Source: Bacteriovorax sp. PP10 (lineage in GTDB: Bacteria > Bdellovibrionota > Bacteriovoracia > Bacteriovoracales > Bacteriovoracaceae). Taken from it: DNA of 64,000 nt. The stretch lies in NCBI RefSeq assembly GCF_035013165.1, contig NZ_JAYGJQ010000001.1, positions 868,001-932,000 of the forward strand, given 5' to 3'. The notes beneath the pieces were generated by a model, which worked only from the letters and a program-made list of their open reading frames with translations, had not been told where the DNA came from and ran no database searches. Positions 24,530 through 38,794 of this stretch are shown here, one piece after another (position 1 is the first letter of the stretch; every line of letters starts with the position of its first letter). The position numbers and the translations under genes were made by a program.

Positions 24530-26776
24530 ATGAAGCGATATTACAACAAACACCAACAGGCTTTCAAAGGGAAAGTTCTAATAAGTTTAATGTCTATGAC
24601 ATTACTTTTGAACTTTGAAACACCTGCGTTTGCAGCTTCATCCATGGACTGTGCGGGTATGAATCACCCAGCGTACCAAGATGAGTATCGTGCATGTTTA
24701 CGAACAGAGATTGCCGTTTCAGCAAGTGATGCTGGTGTGGATTGTATCGACTGTTTATTTGCAGCAAAAGAAAAAGAATCGAACCCATGGGTTGAAGCAC
24801 TAGGTATCGTGGCACAGCCACTTGCCTTCGTTGGAGCAACTTACCTGGGAGCAAAATACGCTAACAAATCTCAAGAGGCGTGGGCAGATGCTTACACGCA
24901 AGGACACGTTCAGTGTACGAATAGATTCAACTCATATTTAGATTATTCAGTTTCATCAGGAGCAAACCCGGTTCTTCCAGAAGATGCAGCAGGACTAGCG
25001 TCTTCATGTAATGGAATGGGAATGGGATCATATGCTGGATACGGTGGATTAGCTGGTAACGGTTACGGCGGTTACGGAAATCCATTTCAGTCAGCTGGTT
25101 ACTCATCAGGATACCTTGGTGGGATGATGGGCCCTTATTACGGCGGCGGATACGGTGCTGGCGTTGGTGGTGGTTATGGATCAGGACTTGGGCTAGGCCT
25201 TGGTAGTGGTTTAGGCGGACTACTTGGATACGGAAACGGAGGCGGAATTAACATCGGTGGTTCAATTGGAATCGGCGGTGGTCTTGGTGGATACCCCGGT
25301 ATGGGTGGCATCGGTGGTGGAATCGGAGGATACCCAGGAATGGGTGGAATCGGTGGTGGCATCGGCGGATACCCTGGAATGGGCGGAATCGGAATTGGCG
25401 GTGGTATCGGTATCGGTGGTGGCCTTGGTGGTTACCCAGGTATGGGCGGTGGTATCGGCGGATACCCAGGAATGGGTGGAGGCATTGGTATCGGTGGATA
25501 TCCTGGAATGGGTGGAATTGGTGGCATCGGTGGTTACCCAGGAATGGGAGGAATCGGTGGTGGAATTAATATCGGTGGCGGTCTAGGAGGATACCCAGGA
25601 ATGGGCGGAATCGGAGGCGGTCTTGGTGGATATCCTGGTGGAGGAATCGGAATCGGTGGCGGGATCAATATCGGTGGTGGCCTTGGTGGTTACCCAGGTG
25701 GCGGACTTGGCGGTGGAATCGGTGGATACCCAGGAATGGGCGGTGGAATCGGAGTTGGATACCCTGGAATGGGTGGAGGCATTGGTGGTTACCCAAGTAC
25801 AGGTGGAATGTATCCTGGAATTGGCATAGGTGTTGGTGGTGGAATGAATGGTCCATACGCTCCTTACCCAGGTGGAATTGGAATGGGTCAAGGTAATATG
25901 GGGGGATGTGGAATCCTTTGTATTAGCGGTGGTGTAAATATTGGTGGTGGTGTTAACGGTGGTCTTGGCTTCCCTAACGGTGGCGGAATCGGTGGTTACC
26001 CTATTGGTGGCGGTGGATATTATCCAGGCCTAGGTGGGATTAACGGCGGAATCAATGGCGGAATCGGTGGATACCCTAATGGTGGAATCAATGGCGGAAT
26101 TGGTGGATACCCTAACGGTGGAATCAATGGCGGAATCGGTGGATACCCTAATGGTGGAATCAACGGCGGAATTGGTGGATACCCTAATGGTGGAATCAAC
26201 GGCGGAATTGGTGGATACCCTAATGGTGGAATCAACGGCGGAATAGGCGGATATCCAAACGGTGGTATTGCTGGAAACGGCGGAATCAACGGTGGATATT
26301 ATCCTCCATACGGAAACGGTGGATATAATAACGGTTACCCTTACGGAAATAACGGAGCGTACTACCCTAATGGTGGTGTTTACGGGCCGGGAACTATTGG
26401 TGGTGGAGCTGGTATCGGAAACGGTAACGGTGGAACATACAATGGTGGATACTGGGGTGGAACTGGTGGATACAATGGTGGTAGTGGATACGGAACTGGT
26501 GGCGTGAACACTGGTTACTACGATCAGTACCAACAGCAACAACAAATGCAAATGGGGATCATGGGACAAAACCAGGCCGTTGCAGCTAGAGCTCAAGGGA
26601 ATGCGATGGCAAACCAAATGGGAGCATCAGCACTTCAGTCTACTTATCAGAATGCATACAATGATCTGTATTCGATGGGTGGAGCTGGATACTACGGTGG
26701 AACACCTTACTCTGCAGGAAACTCAGGCGGGATCTTTGGTGTATCAGGTGGGATTTCAGGAAGTATTGGTTTTTAA
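24530..26776 (+). CDS. Giant Gly-rich repeat exported protein with one CX14C module
   Basis: 748 residues. A long signal peptide ends at PAFA near residue 35. Next is one copy of the Cys module seen at 16326 (DCAGMNHPAYQDEYRACL), then DCIDC and a hydrophobic helix (about 85-110). From about residue 165 the protein is a Gly array: GGYPGMGG(G)I(G)-type units first, then six 12-residue NGGINGGIGGYP units, then a Gly/Tyr/Asn-rich stretch. It ends with a Gln-rich helix (YDQYQQQQQMQMG) and a Gly/Ser tail. Such composition suggests a flexible or polyglycine-helix-like surface or matrix protein (inference). GGAG precedes the ATG. A CTCGATAA box about 20 bases upstream is a weak FliA-like element. Confidence 0.8.
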   Translation: MKRYYNKHQQAFKGKVLISLMSMTLLLNFETPAFAASSMDCAGMNHPAYQDEYRACLRTEIAVSASDAGVDCIDCLFAAKEKESNPWVEALGIVAQPLAFVGATYLGAKYANKSQEAWADAYTQGHVQCTNRFNSYLDYSVSSGANPVLPEDAAGLASSCNGMGMGSYAGYGGLAGNGYGGYGNPFQSAGYSSGYLGGMMGPYYGGGYGAGVGGGYGSGLGLGLGSGLGGLLGYGNGGGINIGGSIGIGGGLGGYPGMGGIGGGIGGYPGMGGIGGGIGGYPGMGGIGIGGGIGIGGGLGGYPGMGGGIGGYPGMGGGIGIGGYPGMGGIGGIGGYPGMGGIGGGINIGGGLGGYPGMGGIGGGLGGYPGGGIGIGGGINIGGGLGGYPGGGLGGGIGGYPGMGGGIGVGYPGMGGGIGGYPSTGGMYPGIGIGVGGGMNGPYAPYPGGIGMGQGNMGGCGILCISGGVNIGGGVNGGLGFPNGGGIGGYPIGGGGYYPGLGGINGGINGGIGGYPNGGINGGIGGYPNGGINGGIGGYPNGGINGGIGGYPNGGINGGIGGYPNGGINGGIGGYPNGGIAGNGGINGGYYPPYGNGGYNNGYPYGNNGAYYPNGGVYGPGTIGGGAGIGNGNGGTYNGGYWGGTGGYNGGSGYGTGGVNTGYYDQYQQQQQMQMGIMGQNQAVAARAQGNAMANQMGASALQSTYQNAYNDLYSMGGAGYYGGTPYSAGNSGGIFGVSGGISGSIGF
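25260..25830 (+). repeat. Degenerate GGYPGMGG-type coding repeat array
   Basis: Within the Gly-rich gene, the unit GGxGGYPGMGG(G/I)G recurs more than ten times with variable spacing. Codons vary between units, so the array is old enough for silent drift or is kept by selection on the protein. Confidence 0.75.
26045..26260 (+). repeat. Six tandem 36-bp coding repeats
   Basis: Exact 36-base period from 26045 (units start at 26045, 26081, 26117, 26153, 26189, 26225), each encoding 12 residues, GGINGGIGGYPN. Units differ by only a few silent changes; the last is the most diverged. Likely variable in copy number between strains. Confidence 0.92.
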
Positions 26777-26799
26777 TTAATACAAAAAATTTGATTTAA

Positions 26800-26833
26800 C
26801 AAAAGGGCCATCTTTTATAGATGGCCTTTTTTT
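26800..26833. terminator. Rho-independent terminator
   Basis: Stem GGCCATCT/AGATGGCC (26806-26813, 26819-26826), loop TTTAT, followed by seven T residues. It ends the Gly-rich gene. Confidence 0.92.
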
Positions 26834-26912
26834 ATTTATAGTTGGGTCACATTTGTAATCTTCCAATAAGATGAGGCATTTCTTTCTCCTCTGATTTTTA
26901 CTCCAATTTCTA

Positions 26913-26939
26913 ACTTATTAGTATTATACGACGATAAAT
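26913..26939 (+). promoter_or_regulatory. Possible sigma-28-like promoter of the fibre gene
   Basis: TAACTTAT, 11 bases, GACGATAA: 12 of 16 positions match the FliA consensus, with correct spacing, 57 bases before the fibre ATG. In AT-rich DNA this match alone is not strong. Confidence 0.3.
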
Positions 26940-26996
26940 TCATAGGCTCTATGTCGTTAGTATATCTATTATTAGTGGTCGTATTTTAGGGATGAG

Positions 26997-29399
26997 ATGA
27001 AATTTTCTGTTCTTTTATTATTAACAGTTCTTTTTTTATCTGGTTGTATTGCCGGGAAGGAAGACCTGAAAATAACGATCAAAGAAAAACCTAAAGCGAC
27101 AACGTCTAATGTTTTAAACGCATCTATTTCTTCTGTTCAAATTATTAATCATCAACTTGTCATTACTGGCGCAGGTCTTGCTGATGTAACCAATGTTAAA
27201 GTTGGTGGCAATTCTCTTAATGAAACTTTTTCTATCGAATCTAAATCAGCGACTCAGATTATTGCCAATTCAATAAGTATCTTTTCATTTGATGTGGCGA
27301 AAGTTTTTAACTTGATTTTATCAGATGCAAATGCCAGCGCGACTTTCCCAATTGATTTTTCACTTTGTAATGCAACTTTAAATGGGAAGGGATTTAATTG
27401 CGCGATCACAGCAGTTGATAAAGATGTTTTATCTTACGATGCTGTTTCTGGAAAGTGGAAGCCACGTGCGGCCACTGGGATCAATTATCTTGGAGCATTT
27501 AATGCTTCAACAAATCCTCCAGCGCCAACTCCAAATCCTTTTCCTGCTGCAGGTTCTTACTATATTGTCAGCGCAGATGGGATGATTGGAACAACTTCAT
27601 TTGTGATTGGTGACTGGCTAATTTCAAATGGAACTGCTTGGCAAAAAATTGGTAACTCTACATTAGTCACTTCTGTCTTCTCACGCACAGGTCATGTGGT
27701 TGCTCAGGAAGGTGATTACGATCTTGATAAACTTACCGATGTTGATTTATCAGTGGCACCGACGAATGGAAAAGTTTTAAAGTTCAATGGAACAAAGTGG
27801 GTGGCATCAGACGATTTATCTGGTGGTGGAGCAGGTTCTGTAACGGCGGCTGAAATTGCAGCGGGTGCAGTGACGGATGCAAAAATTAATACAGTTTCAG
27901 CAACTAAAATTACTGGAACATTAACTAGTGCTCAAATATTAGATGGCACAATTGTTAATGCCGACATCAATGCAGCGGCAGCGATTGATTATTCAAAATT
28001 AAACATTCCGAATACGACAATTCCATACGCAAAACTTAACATCGCTGATGGTGATATTCCTGCTTCAAAAATTTCAGGAATTCCCGCGGCCACTTCAGTG
28101 CTTGCGACGACGATTGTGGATAACGATTTAACCCACGCACCAGATGGAAACGCAGTCTTCGATGCCTTAGGATTAAAATTAAATAAGACAGGTGGCACAC
28201 TTACGATTGGAACAATTAGTGGTGTACCAACTCCAACGAATAGTGATGATGTGGCCAATAAAGGTTACACCGACACTCGTGATGCTTTAAAAGTTTCAAA
28301 GGCCGGCGATACAATGTCGGGTGTTTTAACTTTAGATAGTGACCTGAAGATTAAAGGTGGAGCAAATTACGTAACAGTAAAAGGTCACGCAACAAGTACT
28401 GCTTATGATTTAGTGTTACCGATTAATAAAGGTACAAGTGGGTATGTTTTATCAACTGATGGAAATGGAAACACTTCATGGATCGATGCCTCAACAGCAG
28501 TGACGGCGCTAGATACTGATGATGTGGCAGAAGGTTCAAGACTTTATTTTACAAAAGCAAAAGTTTTAGCAACTGACCTTGCCGGATTAAATACTGGAGT
28601 CGCTGGTCCAATTGTCGCAGCTGATACAGTTCTTGGAGCGATGGGGAAGTTACAATACCAGGTAACAGATTTAAAATCGAAAGGTCAGTGGGAAAAATCA
28701 GCGAGTGATCTTTATTACTCAGCTGGTGATGTTCAAATTGATAAAAATTTAAAATTTAAAGATAGTGGAACAAACTTTGTTCAAATTAAAGCTCCTGCGA
28801 CAGTAGGGACGACTTATACATTAACAATGCCTACGACGGCCGGTTTAGTAAATCAGGTTTTAAAAACTGATGGAGCAGGCGCTCTTGCTTGGGTAGATGT
28901 AGCAGATGGCTCTGTTAAGGCCTTCGCGAAAGCAAATCTTCCCACGTGTAATGCCGGTGAAGTTTTAAAATCAAACGGAACAAGTTTTTCTTGTGTCACA
29001 GATAACTCTGGTGCCGGGGCCTTTACTGGTACGGTCAATAAAGCAGTGGTAACTGACGCTGGTGGAGCGTTAGCTGTAAGTGCGACGTCTTCAACTGAGT
29101 TAGGTTATGTTGCTGGTGTGACGAGCGCTATTCAAACACAATTAAATGCGAAACAAGCATCAGATGCAACCCTGACTTCATTAGCTGCTTTTAATACGAA
29201 CGGTATTTTAGTTCAAACAGCAGCGGATACATTTACTGGAAGAACTCTTACTGGAACAACTAACAGAGTAACTGTTACTAATGGTGATGGAGTTGCAGGT
29301 AATCCAACATTAAATATTCCAACGGCATTGTTACCTTCACCAGTTATCGGTGATGTCGGAAAATTTTTAAAAGCAACTGCGGCCGATACATCTGTGTGA
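26997..29399 (+). CDS. Lipoprotein fibre, N-terminal part before an in-frame TGA
   Basis: Residues 1-800 of a fibre that continues in the same frame to 32429. The N-terminus is a lipoprotein signal with lipobox LSGC (Cys17), so the chain would be anchored in the outer membrane. Residues ~35-120 look like an Ig/IPT-type beta domain (ISSVQIINHQLVITGAGL). The rest has tail-fibre-like segments such as GDYDLDKLTDVD, LDGTIVNADINAAA, NKAGDTMSG and YSAGDVQIDKNLKFKD, typical of trimeric beta-solenoid shafts. The stop TGA (29397-29399, codon 801) falls inside a duplicated segment whose other copy has TGG. On its own this product would lack the chaperone tail needed to trimerise. Confidence 0.8.
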   Translation: MKFSVLLLLTVLFLSGCIAGKEDLKITIKEKPKATTSNVLNASISSVQIINHQLVITGAGLADVTNVKVGGNSLNETFSIESKSATQIIANSISIFSFDVAKVFNLILSDANASATFPIDFSLCNATLNGKGFNCAITAVDKDVLSYDAVSGKWKPRAATGINYLGAFNASTNPPAPTPNPFPAAGSYYIVSADGMIGTTSFVIGDWLISNGTAWQKIGNSTLVTSVFSRTGHVVAQEGDYDLDKLTDVDLSVAPTNGKVLKFNGTKWVASDDLSGGGAGSVTAAEIAAGAVTDAKINTVSATKITGTLTSAQILDGTIVNADINAAAAIDYSKLNIPNTTIPYAKLNIADGDIPASKISGIPAATSVLATTIVDNDLTHAPDGNAVFDALGLKLNKTGGTLTIGTISGVPTPTNSDDVANKGYTDTRDALKVSKAGDTMSGVLTLDSDLKIKGGANYVTVKGHATSTAYDLVLPINKGTSGYVLSTDGNGNTSWIDASTAVTALDTDDVAEGSRLYFTKAKVLATDLAGLNTGVAGPIVAADTVLGAMGKLQYQVTDLKSKGQWEKSASDLYYSAGDVQIDKNLKFKDSGTNFVQIKAPATVGTTYTLTMPTTAGLVNQVLKTDGAGALAWVDVADGSVKAFAKANLPTCNAGEVLKSNGTSFSCVTDNSGAGAFTGTVNKAVVTDAGGALAVSATSSTELGYVAGVTSAIQTQLNAKQASDATLTSLAAFNTNGILVQTAADTFTGRTLTGTTNRVTVTNGDGVAGNPTLNIPTALLPSPVIGDVGKFLKATAADTSV

Positions 29400-29606
29400 A
29401 CTGCCCTTGGATTATCAGATGTCACAACAGCATTAGGATTTACTCCTGTTAATAAAGCAGGGGATTCAATAACGACAGGAACATTTGATTTTAGCGGAGC
29501 TGCGATCTTAAGGGCGCGTGATCCAGTTGCTGGAACAGATGTTGCCAATAAACAATACGTCGATAGTTACGGGCAATGGACAAAAGGTGGAAGTGATCTT
29601 TACCGC

Positions 29607-29633
<27 letters not shown>
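29097..29633 (+). repeat. Internal 537-bp duplication, copy 1
   Basis: Encodes 179 codons running from ELGYVAGVTS to GNVGIGT. It aligns without gaps to 30825-31361 and is close to identical in protein sequence. It contains the premature TGA. Both copies are in the same frame of the fibre gene. Confidence 0.88.
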
Positions 29634-35239
<5,606 letters not shown>

Positions 35240-35242
35240 AAA

Positions 35243-35275
35243 CAAAAAGGCCATCTAGATAGATGGCCTTTTTGT
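35243..35275. terminator. Bidirectional Rho-independent terminator
   Basis: Stem GGCCATCT/AGATGGCC (35249-35256, 35261-35268), loop AGAT, A run before and T run after. It closes the fibre operon and the convergent gene. Confidence 0.92.
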
Positions 35276-35310
35276 TTATTTAAATTTAATTTGCGCAAGG
35301 CGCAGGATTC

Positions 35311-35745
35311 TTATTTTTTGTGCATTAAAGTTCTGTAGTCATCCTGGAACAGAACTTCGATCTTATTGTCGTCGATTAACTTCTCAACAACACCTTGGCC
35401 AAACGATGGGTGATCAATAACGTCACCAGTCTGGAATGATCCTTTGATTGAATATTCTTTGTTTTCCGCTGTTGATTTACCAATAGCGCGTGTCCACATT
35501 TCACCAACTGTCTCTGTTGATTTTCTAGATGATCCAGAGCGAGCAGTTTTGATCACTTTCGCTACTGATGTTTTTTTCTTTTTTGCACTTGGATCTTTGT
35601 ATGATTGTGTTGACTTGCAAGTCTTACACATAACTTTATCTGGTTCAGTTGCTGATTTCATAGTCACGATGATGTGTGCTAGGATTAATTTGCATTTTGA
35701 ACAGTTTGAGAGGATTTCTTTTCCGACGCCGATTGCTGCAGACAT
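35311..35745 (-). CDS. Zinc-ribbon protein with C-terminal small beta-barrel motif
   Basis: 144 residues in three parts. Residues ~15-45 have CSKC...CKTC, a probable zinc ribbon. A Lys/Ser/Thr-rich linker with runs of Lys follows (about 50-85). The C-terminal domain (about 100-144) reads GDVIDHPSFGQGVVEKL...IEVLFQDDYRTLMHKK, a pattern that recurs in myxobacterial and bdellovibrio hypothetical proteins and resembles CarD/UvrD-tail-like barrels. It may bind nucleic acid or RNA polymerase; that is inference. It diverges from uvrC. AAAGG precedes the ATG by 6 bases. Confidence 0.72.
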   Translation of the reverse strand: MSAAIGVGKEILSNCSKCKLILAHIIVTMKSATEPDKVMCKTCKSTQSYKDPSAKKKKTSVAKVIKTARSGSSRKSTETVGEMWTRAIGKSTAENKEYSIKGSFQTGDVIDHPSFGQGVVEKLIDDNKIEVLFQDDYRTLMHKK

Positions 35746-35787
35746 AATGAACCTTTTGAAGAAGGGAATTCAACAAGAGTATAGAAA

Positions 35788-37596
35788 GTGGACGATTCTG
35801 TAAAGGACAATAAGCCAAAAGCGACCCTGGTCACAGTGAAAATGGAGGATAAAGCTAAGCTTCTTCCGACTAAACCAGGTTGTTATTTGATGAAAAATAA
35901 GGACCAACAAATAATTTACGTTGGGAAGGCGAAAAACCTGCGTTCGCGCGTAACGTCTTATTTTAATTCTTCTTCTAAAAACGCTAAAACAGAAATCCTA
36001 GTGAGTCATATTGTCGATTTTGACTTCATCATGACGACGTCAGATGCGGAGAGTTTCGTTCTCGAAAACACGCTGATTAAGAAACACACACCCAAATATA
36101 ACATCCGTTTAAAAGACGATAAATCGTATCCCTATGTGGTTATCAATCACAATGAACCTTTTCCGCGTTTAGAATTTATTAGAAGAGTGAAAAGAGGAAA
36201 AGGCATCGAAGTCTTCGGGCCATTTGTGACTGGAAGTAACGTCTGGGACATTATTCGAATTTTAACTCAGAGTTTTTGTCTTCGCGATTGCACTTTGACT
36301 GAATTTAGAAAAAGAAAAGAGCCTTGTCTGCTTTATCAAATGCATCAGTGTAGTGCTCCTTGTGTGGGGAAAATCGATGCTTCCGAATATGAAAAAGATA
36401 TGGCGTTTGCTCGCGATATGTTTTCGGGAAGTGGAAGTAAAACGCTGAAGGAATTAGAACATCGTATGGCCCGCGCTGCTGAGAATGAAGAGTTTGAAAA
36501 AGCTGCTCTTATTCGCGATAACATGAGTAAGCTTGGTGAGTTTGCCAATAACTTCAAACAAGAAAACGCTGAACATAACGATGAAAAAAATCTTGATATC
36601 GTGGCCTATTATCAAGGTGAAAATGAAGTTGATATTTCTATCTACATGATGAGAAATGGTGTTTTACTAGGGCACAAAAATTTTAACTTTTCGAATCTTG
36701 ATATTGTTGAAGAGGTTGAAGACTCAGTTTTAAATTATCTATTTCAATATTATGCCAACACATATGATTCACTTCCGCAGTTGATTATCACTCAGATGAC
36801 TGAAGAGTCGAATGGGTTATTACAAGCGGGAATTGAGACTCTGGATAAAAATATTCGTGTACGTGCTCCTCAGAAAAAATATGAATCTTTCCTGAATTTA
36901 ACTCGTGATCACGCTTTCGAGCAGCAGCGAGTTCGTTTGCTTCATGAAGACTCAGTGTATGTTGGGTTAAATAAATTAAAAGATTTGTTAGGATTGAAAG
37001 AGCGTCCGGTTGTGCTTGAGTGTTATGACGTTGCTGTTTTTCAAGGATCAAGTCCGACAGCTTCGCAAATTGTTTTTCACGATGGAAAACCTGATAAGAA
37101 AAACTATCGTTACTATCATATGGAAGAGCGCCCTGAAGGAAATAACGACTTTGCTATGATGAGAGAGTTGATCATCAGGCGTTCGGATAACGGAAGTTTG
37201 CCGGATGTCTTTATTGTCGATGGTGGTCTCGGGCAAGTGAATATTTTTAAAGAAGCATTGAAGGAATTAAATATTCCCATTCCTGTGGTGGGGATTGCGA
37301 AGTCGAAAAATATTCGCACGAAAGAAGGCTTTAGAAGTGAGGATATTAAGAAGTCTGAAGAACGACTGATTATTCCCGGAAGATCGAATCCATTTTTCTT
37401 AAATCAGAATAGATCATTGTTTAAGATTATTGTTCAGATGAGAGATGAGGCCCATAGATTTTCGAGAAAACTTCACCATAAAGAAGAAACGAAAAGGGTG
37501 TTTAATAAGAAAGTTCCTAGGAAGAAAAAAGATTTAACGACTGGGAAGGAAAGGAAGAAGGTTGAGATTGAATTAGATCCGGGACCTGAGGAATAA
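35788..37596 (+). CDS. uvrC: Excinuclease ABC subunit C, lacking the C-terminal HhH domain
   Basis: About 602 residues. UvrC makes both incisions in nucleotide excision repair. The GIY-YIG nuclease is N-terminal (GCYLMK, IIYVGKAKNLRSRVTSYF), then a Cys-rich linker (CLLYQMHQCSAPCVG), a UVR helix pair for UvrB (NEEFEKAALIRDNM), and the RNase H-like nuclease with its four expected residues: Asp in ECYDVAV, Asp in NNDFAMM, Asp in FIVDGGLGQ, His in RDEAHRF. After that the usual tandem helix-hairpin-helix DNA-binding domain is absent; a basic tail (about 50 residues, Lys/Arg-rich) and stop follow, then a terminator. GTG at 35788 is the likeliest start; ATG at 35842 is possible. Confidence 0.9.
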   Translation: MDDSVKDNKPKATLVTVKMEDKAKLLPTKPGCYLMKNKDQQIIYVGKAKNLRSRVTSYFNSSSKNAKTEILVSHIVDFDFIMTTSDAESFVLENTLIKKHTPKYNIRLKDDKSYPYVVINHNEPFPRLEFIRRVKRGKGIEVFGPFVTGSNVWDIIRILTQSFCLRDCTLTEFRKRKEPCLLYQMHQCSAPCVGKIDASEYEKDMAFARDMFSGSGSKTLKELEHRMARAAENEEFEKAALIRDNMSKLGEFANNFKQENAEHNDEKNLDIVAYYQGENEVDISIYMMRNGVLLGHKNFNFSNLDIVEEVEDSVLNYLFQYYANTYDSLPQLIITQMTEESNGLLQAGIETLDKNIRVRAPQKKYESFLNLTRDHAFEQQRVRLLHEDSVYVGLNKLKDLLGLKERPVVLECYDVAVFQGSSPTASQIVFHDGKPDKKNYRYYHMEERPEGNNDFAMMRELIIRRSDNGSLPDVFIVDGGLGQVNIFKEALKELNIPIPVVGIAKSKNIRTKEGFRSEDIKKSEERLIIPGRSNPFFLNQNRSLFKIIVQMRDEAHRFSRKLHHKEETKRVFNKKVPRKKKDLTTGKERKKVEIELDPGPEE

Positions 37597-37627
37597 AAAA
37601 AGCTCCTTTTTTAAGGGAGCTTTTTGA
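37595..37627 (+). terminator. Rho-independent terminator of uvrC
   Basis: Stem AGCTCC/GGAGCT (37601-37606, 37616-37621) with a T/A-rich loop, A run before and five T residues after, directly behind the uvrC stop. Confidence 0.8.
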
Positions 37628-37688
37628 ATCAATCGAGTGGCATCCATATTATTTATTACGGGCCTTACGATCGAAATTTAAAAAATTT

Positions 37689-37901
37689 CTAGTTAATCAC
37701 ATGAATAATCTTACGTTGTCCCTGACCGCAGTCTGGACATCTCGCTGACTCTTGCATTAGAAGATTCTTATAGTCAGACAAATGCGTAAGAACCAATTTA
37801 GCTCCACAGATTTGGCAGTCATTGATGATCTTTTTTACGTTCTTGATATCACCGTAATACTCTTGGAAGTTCTCAAATTTGTAGTCTGTTTCCATTGACA
37901 T
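37689..37901 (-). CDS. Small zinc-ribbon protein
   Basis: 70 residues from the ATG at 37901, which has GGAG 7 bases upstream; a longer start has no such site. Two CxxC pairs (CQICG and CPDCG) 26 residues apart predict a zinc ribbon. The region between (LVLTHLSDYKNLLMQESAR) is helical. No catalytic motif. It may be a nucleic-acid or protein-binding adaptor. Cytoplasmic. Family not recognised. Confidence 0.7.
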   Translation of the reverse strand: MSMETDYKFENFQEYYGDIKNVKKIINDCQICGAKLVLTHLSDYKNLLMQESARCPDCGQGQRKIIHVIN

Positions 37902-38000
37902 GCAGGGGCTCCTGTTTGCTGTTACATAATACATTTCGGAATTTTTTCTCGCGTCTTTACACTTAGACCTAAAAATGGGAACTTAGGGATAATTTTGCTT

Positions 38001-38693
38001 ATGGACCAACAATTTAAAAAAATCATTCAAAAAACTAAAGCTTGGAATCAAGGGACTGAACCTTTGGCCCATACTTTTGAAGGGGCCCTTTTTAAGGACT
38101 CTGCGTGGCCGTTTGCCTTTGATGAATCAGTGACCACTGAATCAGCAATGAAACAAACGATTGCTCCCACTACTGCACCTGTAGCGTCTCCAGCAAAAAC
38201 TGCTATGAAAGTAGAACCTAAAGTTGCATTAAAAGCAGATGCACTGTCATTGGTGTTATTTGTGGGTGATTCGTACGTTGAAGCTAGCGGTGAAGATCTT
38301 CTAGGGAAAATGATTGTCGCAATGAAATTGCGCCCAGGAGAGTTCAATAGAGTGCCTTTCAATGAGAAGCTGGAAGATGTGAACGATCTTGCAAAAAATC
38401 TTACTGAACCCTCTGCTGAAACAATCGAATTGTTAGAACAAATCAAAAAGTTTAAACCGAACATTGTCGTCAGTCTTGGAGCGACAGTAACTAATATTTT
38501 GTTAGGAAAGAGAGAGAAATTGTCAGGTATTCACGGACAGTTTTTCGATAAAACTCTGACTCTTAATAATGAATCATATACTTATCAGGTCATGCCGATT
38601 TTTCACCCTGATTTCCTTATCATTAATCCCAATATGAAACGCACTGCCTGGATTGATCTACAAAAAGTAATGGAGCGTGTAGGGAAGATTTGA
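38001..38693 (+). CDS. Uracil-DNA glycosylase superfamily-like protein
   Basis: About 230 residues from the ATG at 38001. The C-terminal two thirds have the layout of family-4-like uracil-DNA glycosylases: VVSLGATVTNILLG, then LSGIHGQ, then VMPIFHPDFLIINPNMKRTAWIDL, which matches the 'HPS...P..K...W.DL' end motif. The N-terminal motif A region is altered (LVLFVGDSYVEASGEDLLGKM in place of GEAPG-Q-E), and the four iron-sulfur Cys of family 4 are missing. An Ala/Thr/Lys linker (about 45-75) precedes the fold. It may be a divergent glycosylase or a nuclease-dead relative; activity cannot be assumed. Confidence 0.7.
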   Translation: MDQQFKKIIQKTKAWNQGTEPLAHTFEGALFKDSAWPFAFDESVTTESAMKQTIAPTTAPVASPAKTAMKVEPKVALKADALSLVLFVGDSYVEASGEDLLGKMIVAMKLRPGEFNRVPFNEKLEDVNDLAKNLTEPSAETIELLEQIKKFKPNIVVSLGATVTNILLGKREKLSGIHGQFFDKTLTLNNESYTYQVMPIFHPDFLIINPNMKRTAWIDLQKVMERVGKI

Positions 38694-38794
38694 TCAACCT
38701 TGTAGGGTAGGTCTTTTTCTCGGTACACTATATAGATGCAGATCCTAGGATGGGTTCTAGTTATCAATAATTTTTTTTGGATAAAGCGAGTAGG

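Noticed and set aside
26045-26260. Regular 36-bp repeats that could suggest a CRISPR array
   Set aside because: There are no spacers, the period is a multiple of three, and the units are in frame inside a long Gly-rich gene.
25174-26617. Long open frames on the opposite strand and other frames of the Gly-rich gene (Pro-rich, Thr/Ser-rich or Val/Glu-rich products)
   Set aside because: They arise from the low-complexity GGN codon pattern and have no ribosome sites or signal features.
29397-29399. In-frame TGA as a selenocysteine codon
   Set aside because: The duplicate copy has Trp, not Cys, and no selenocysteine insertion hairpin is apparent just downstream.
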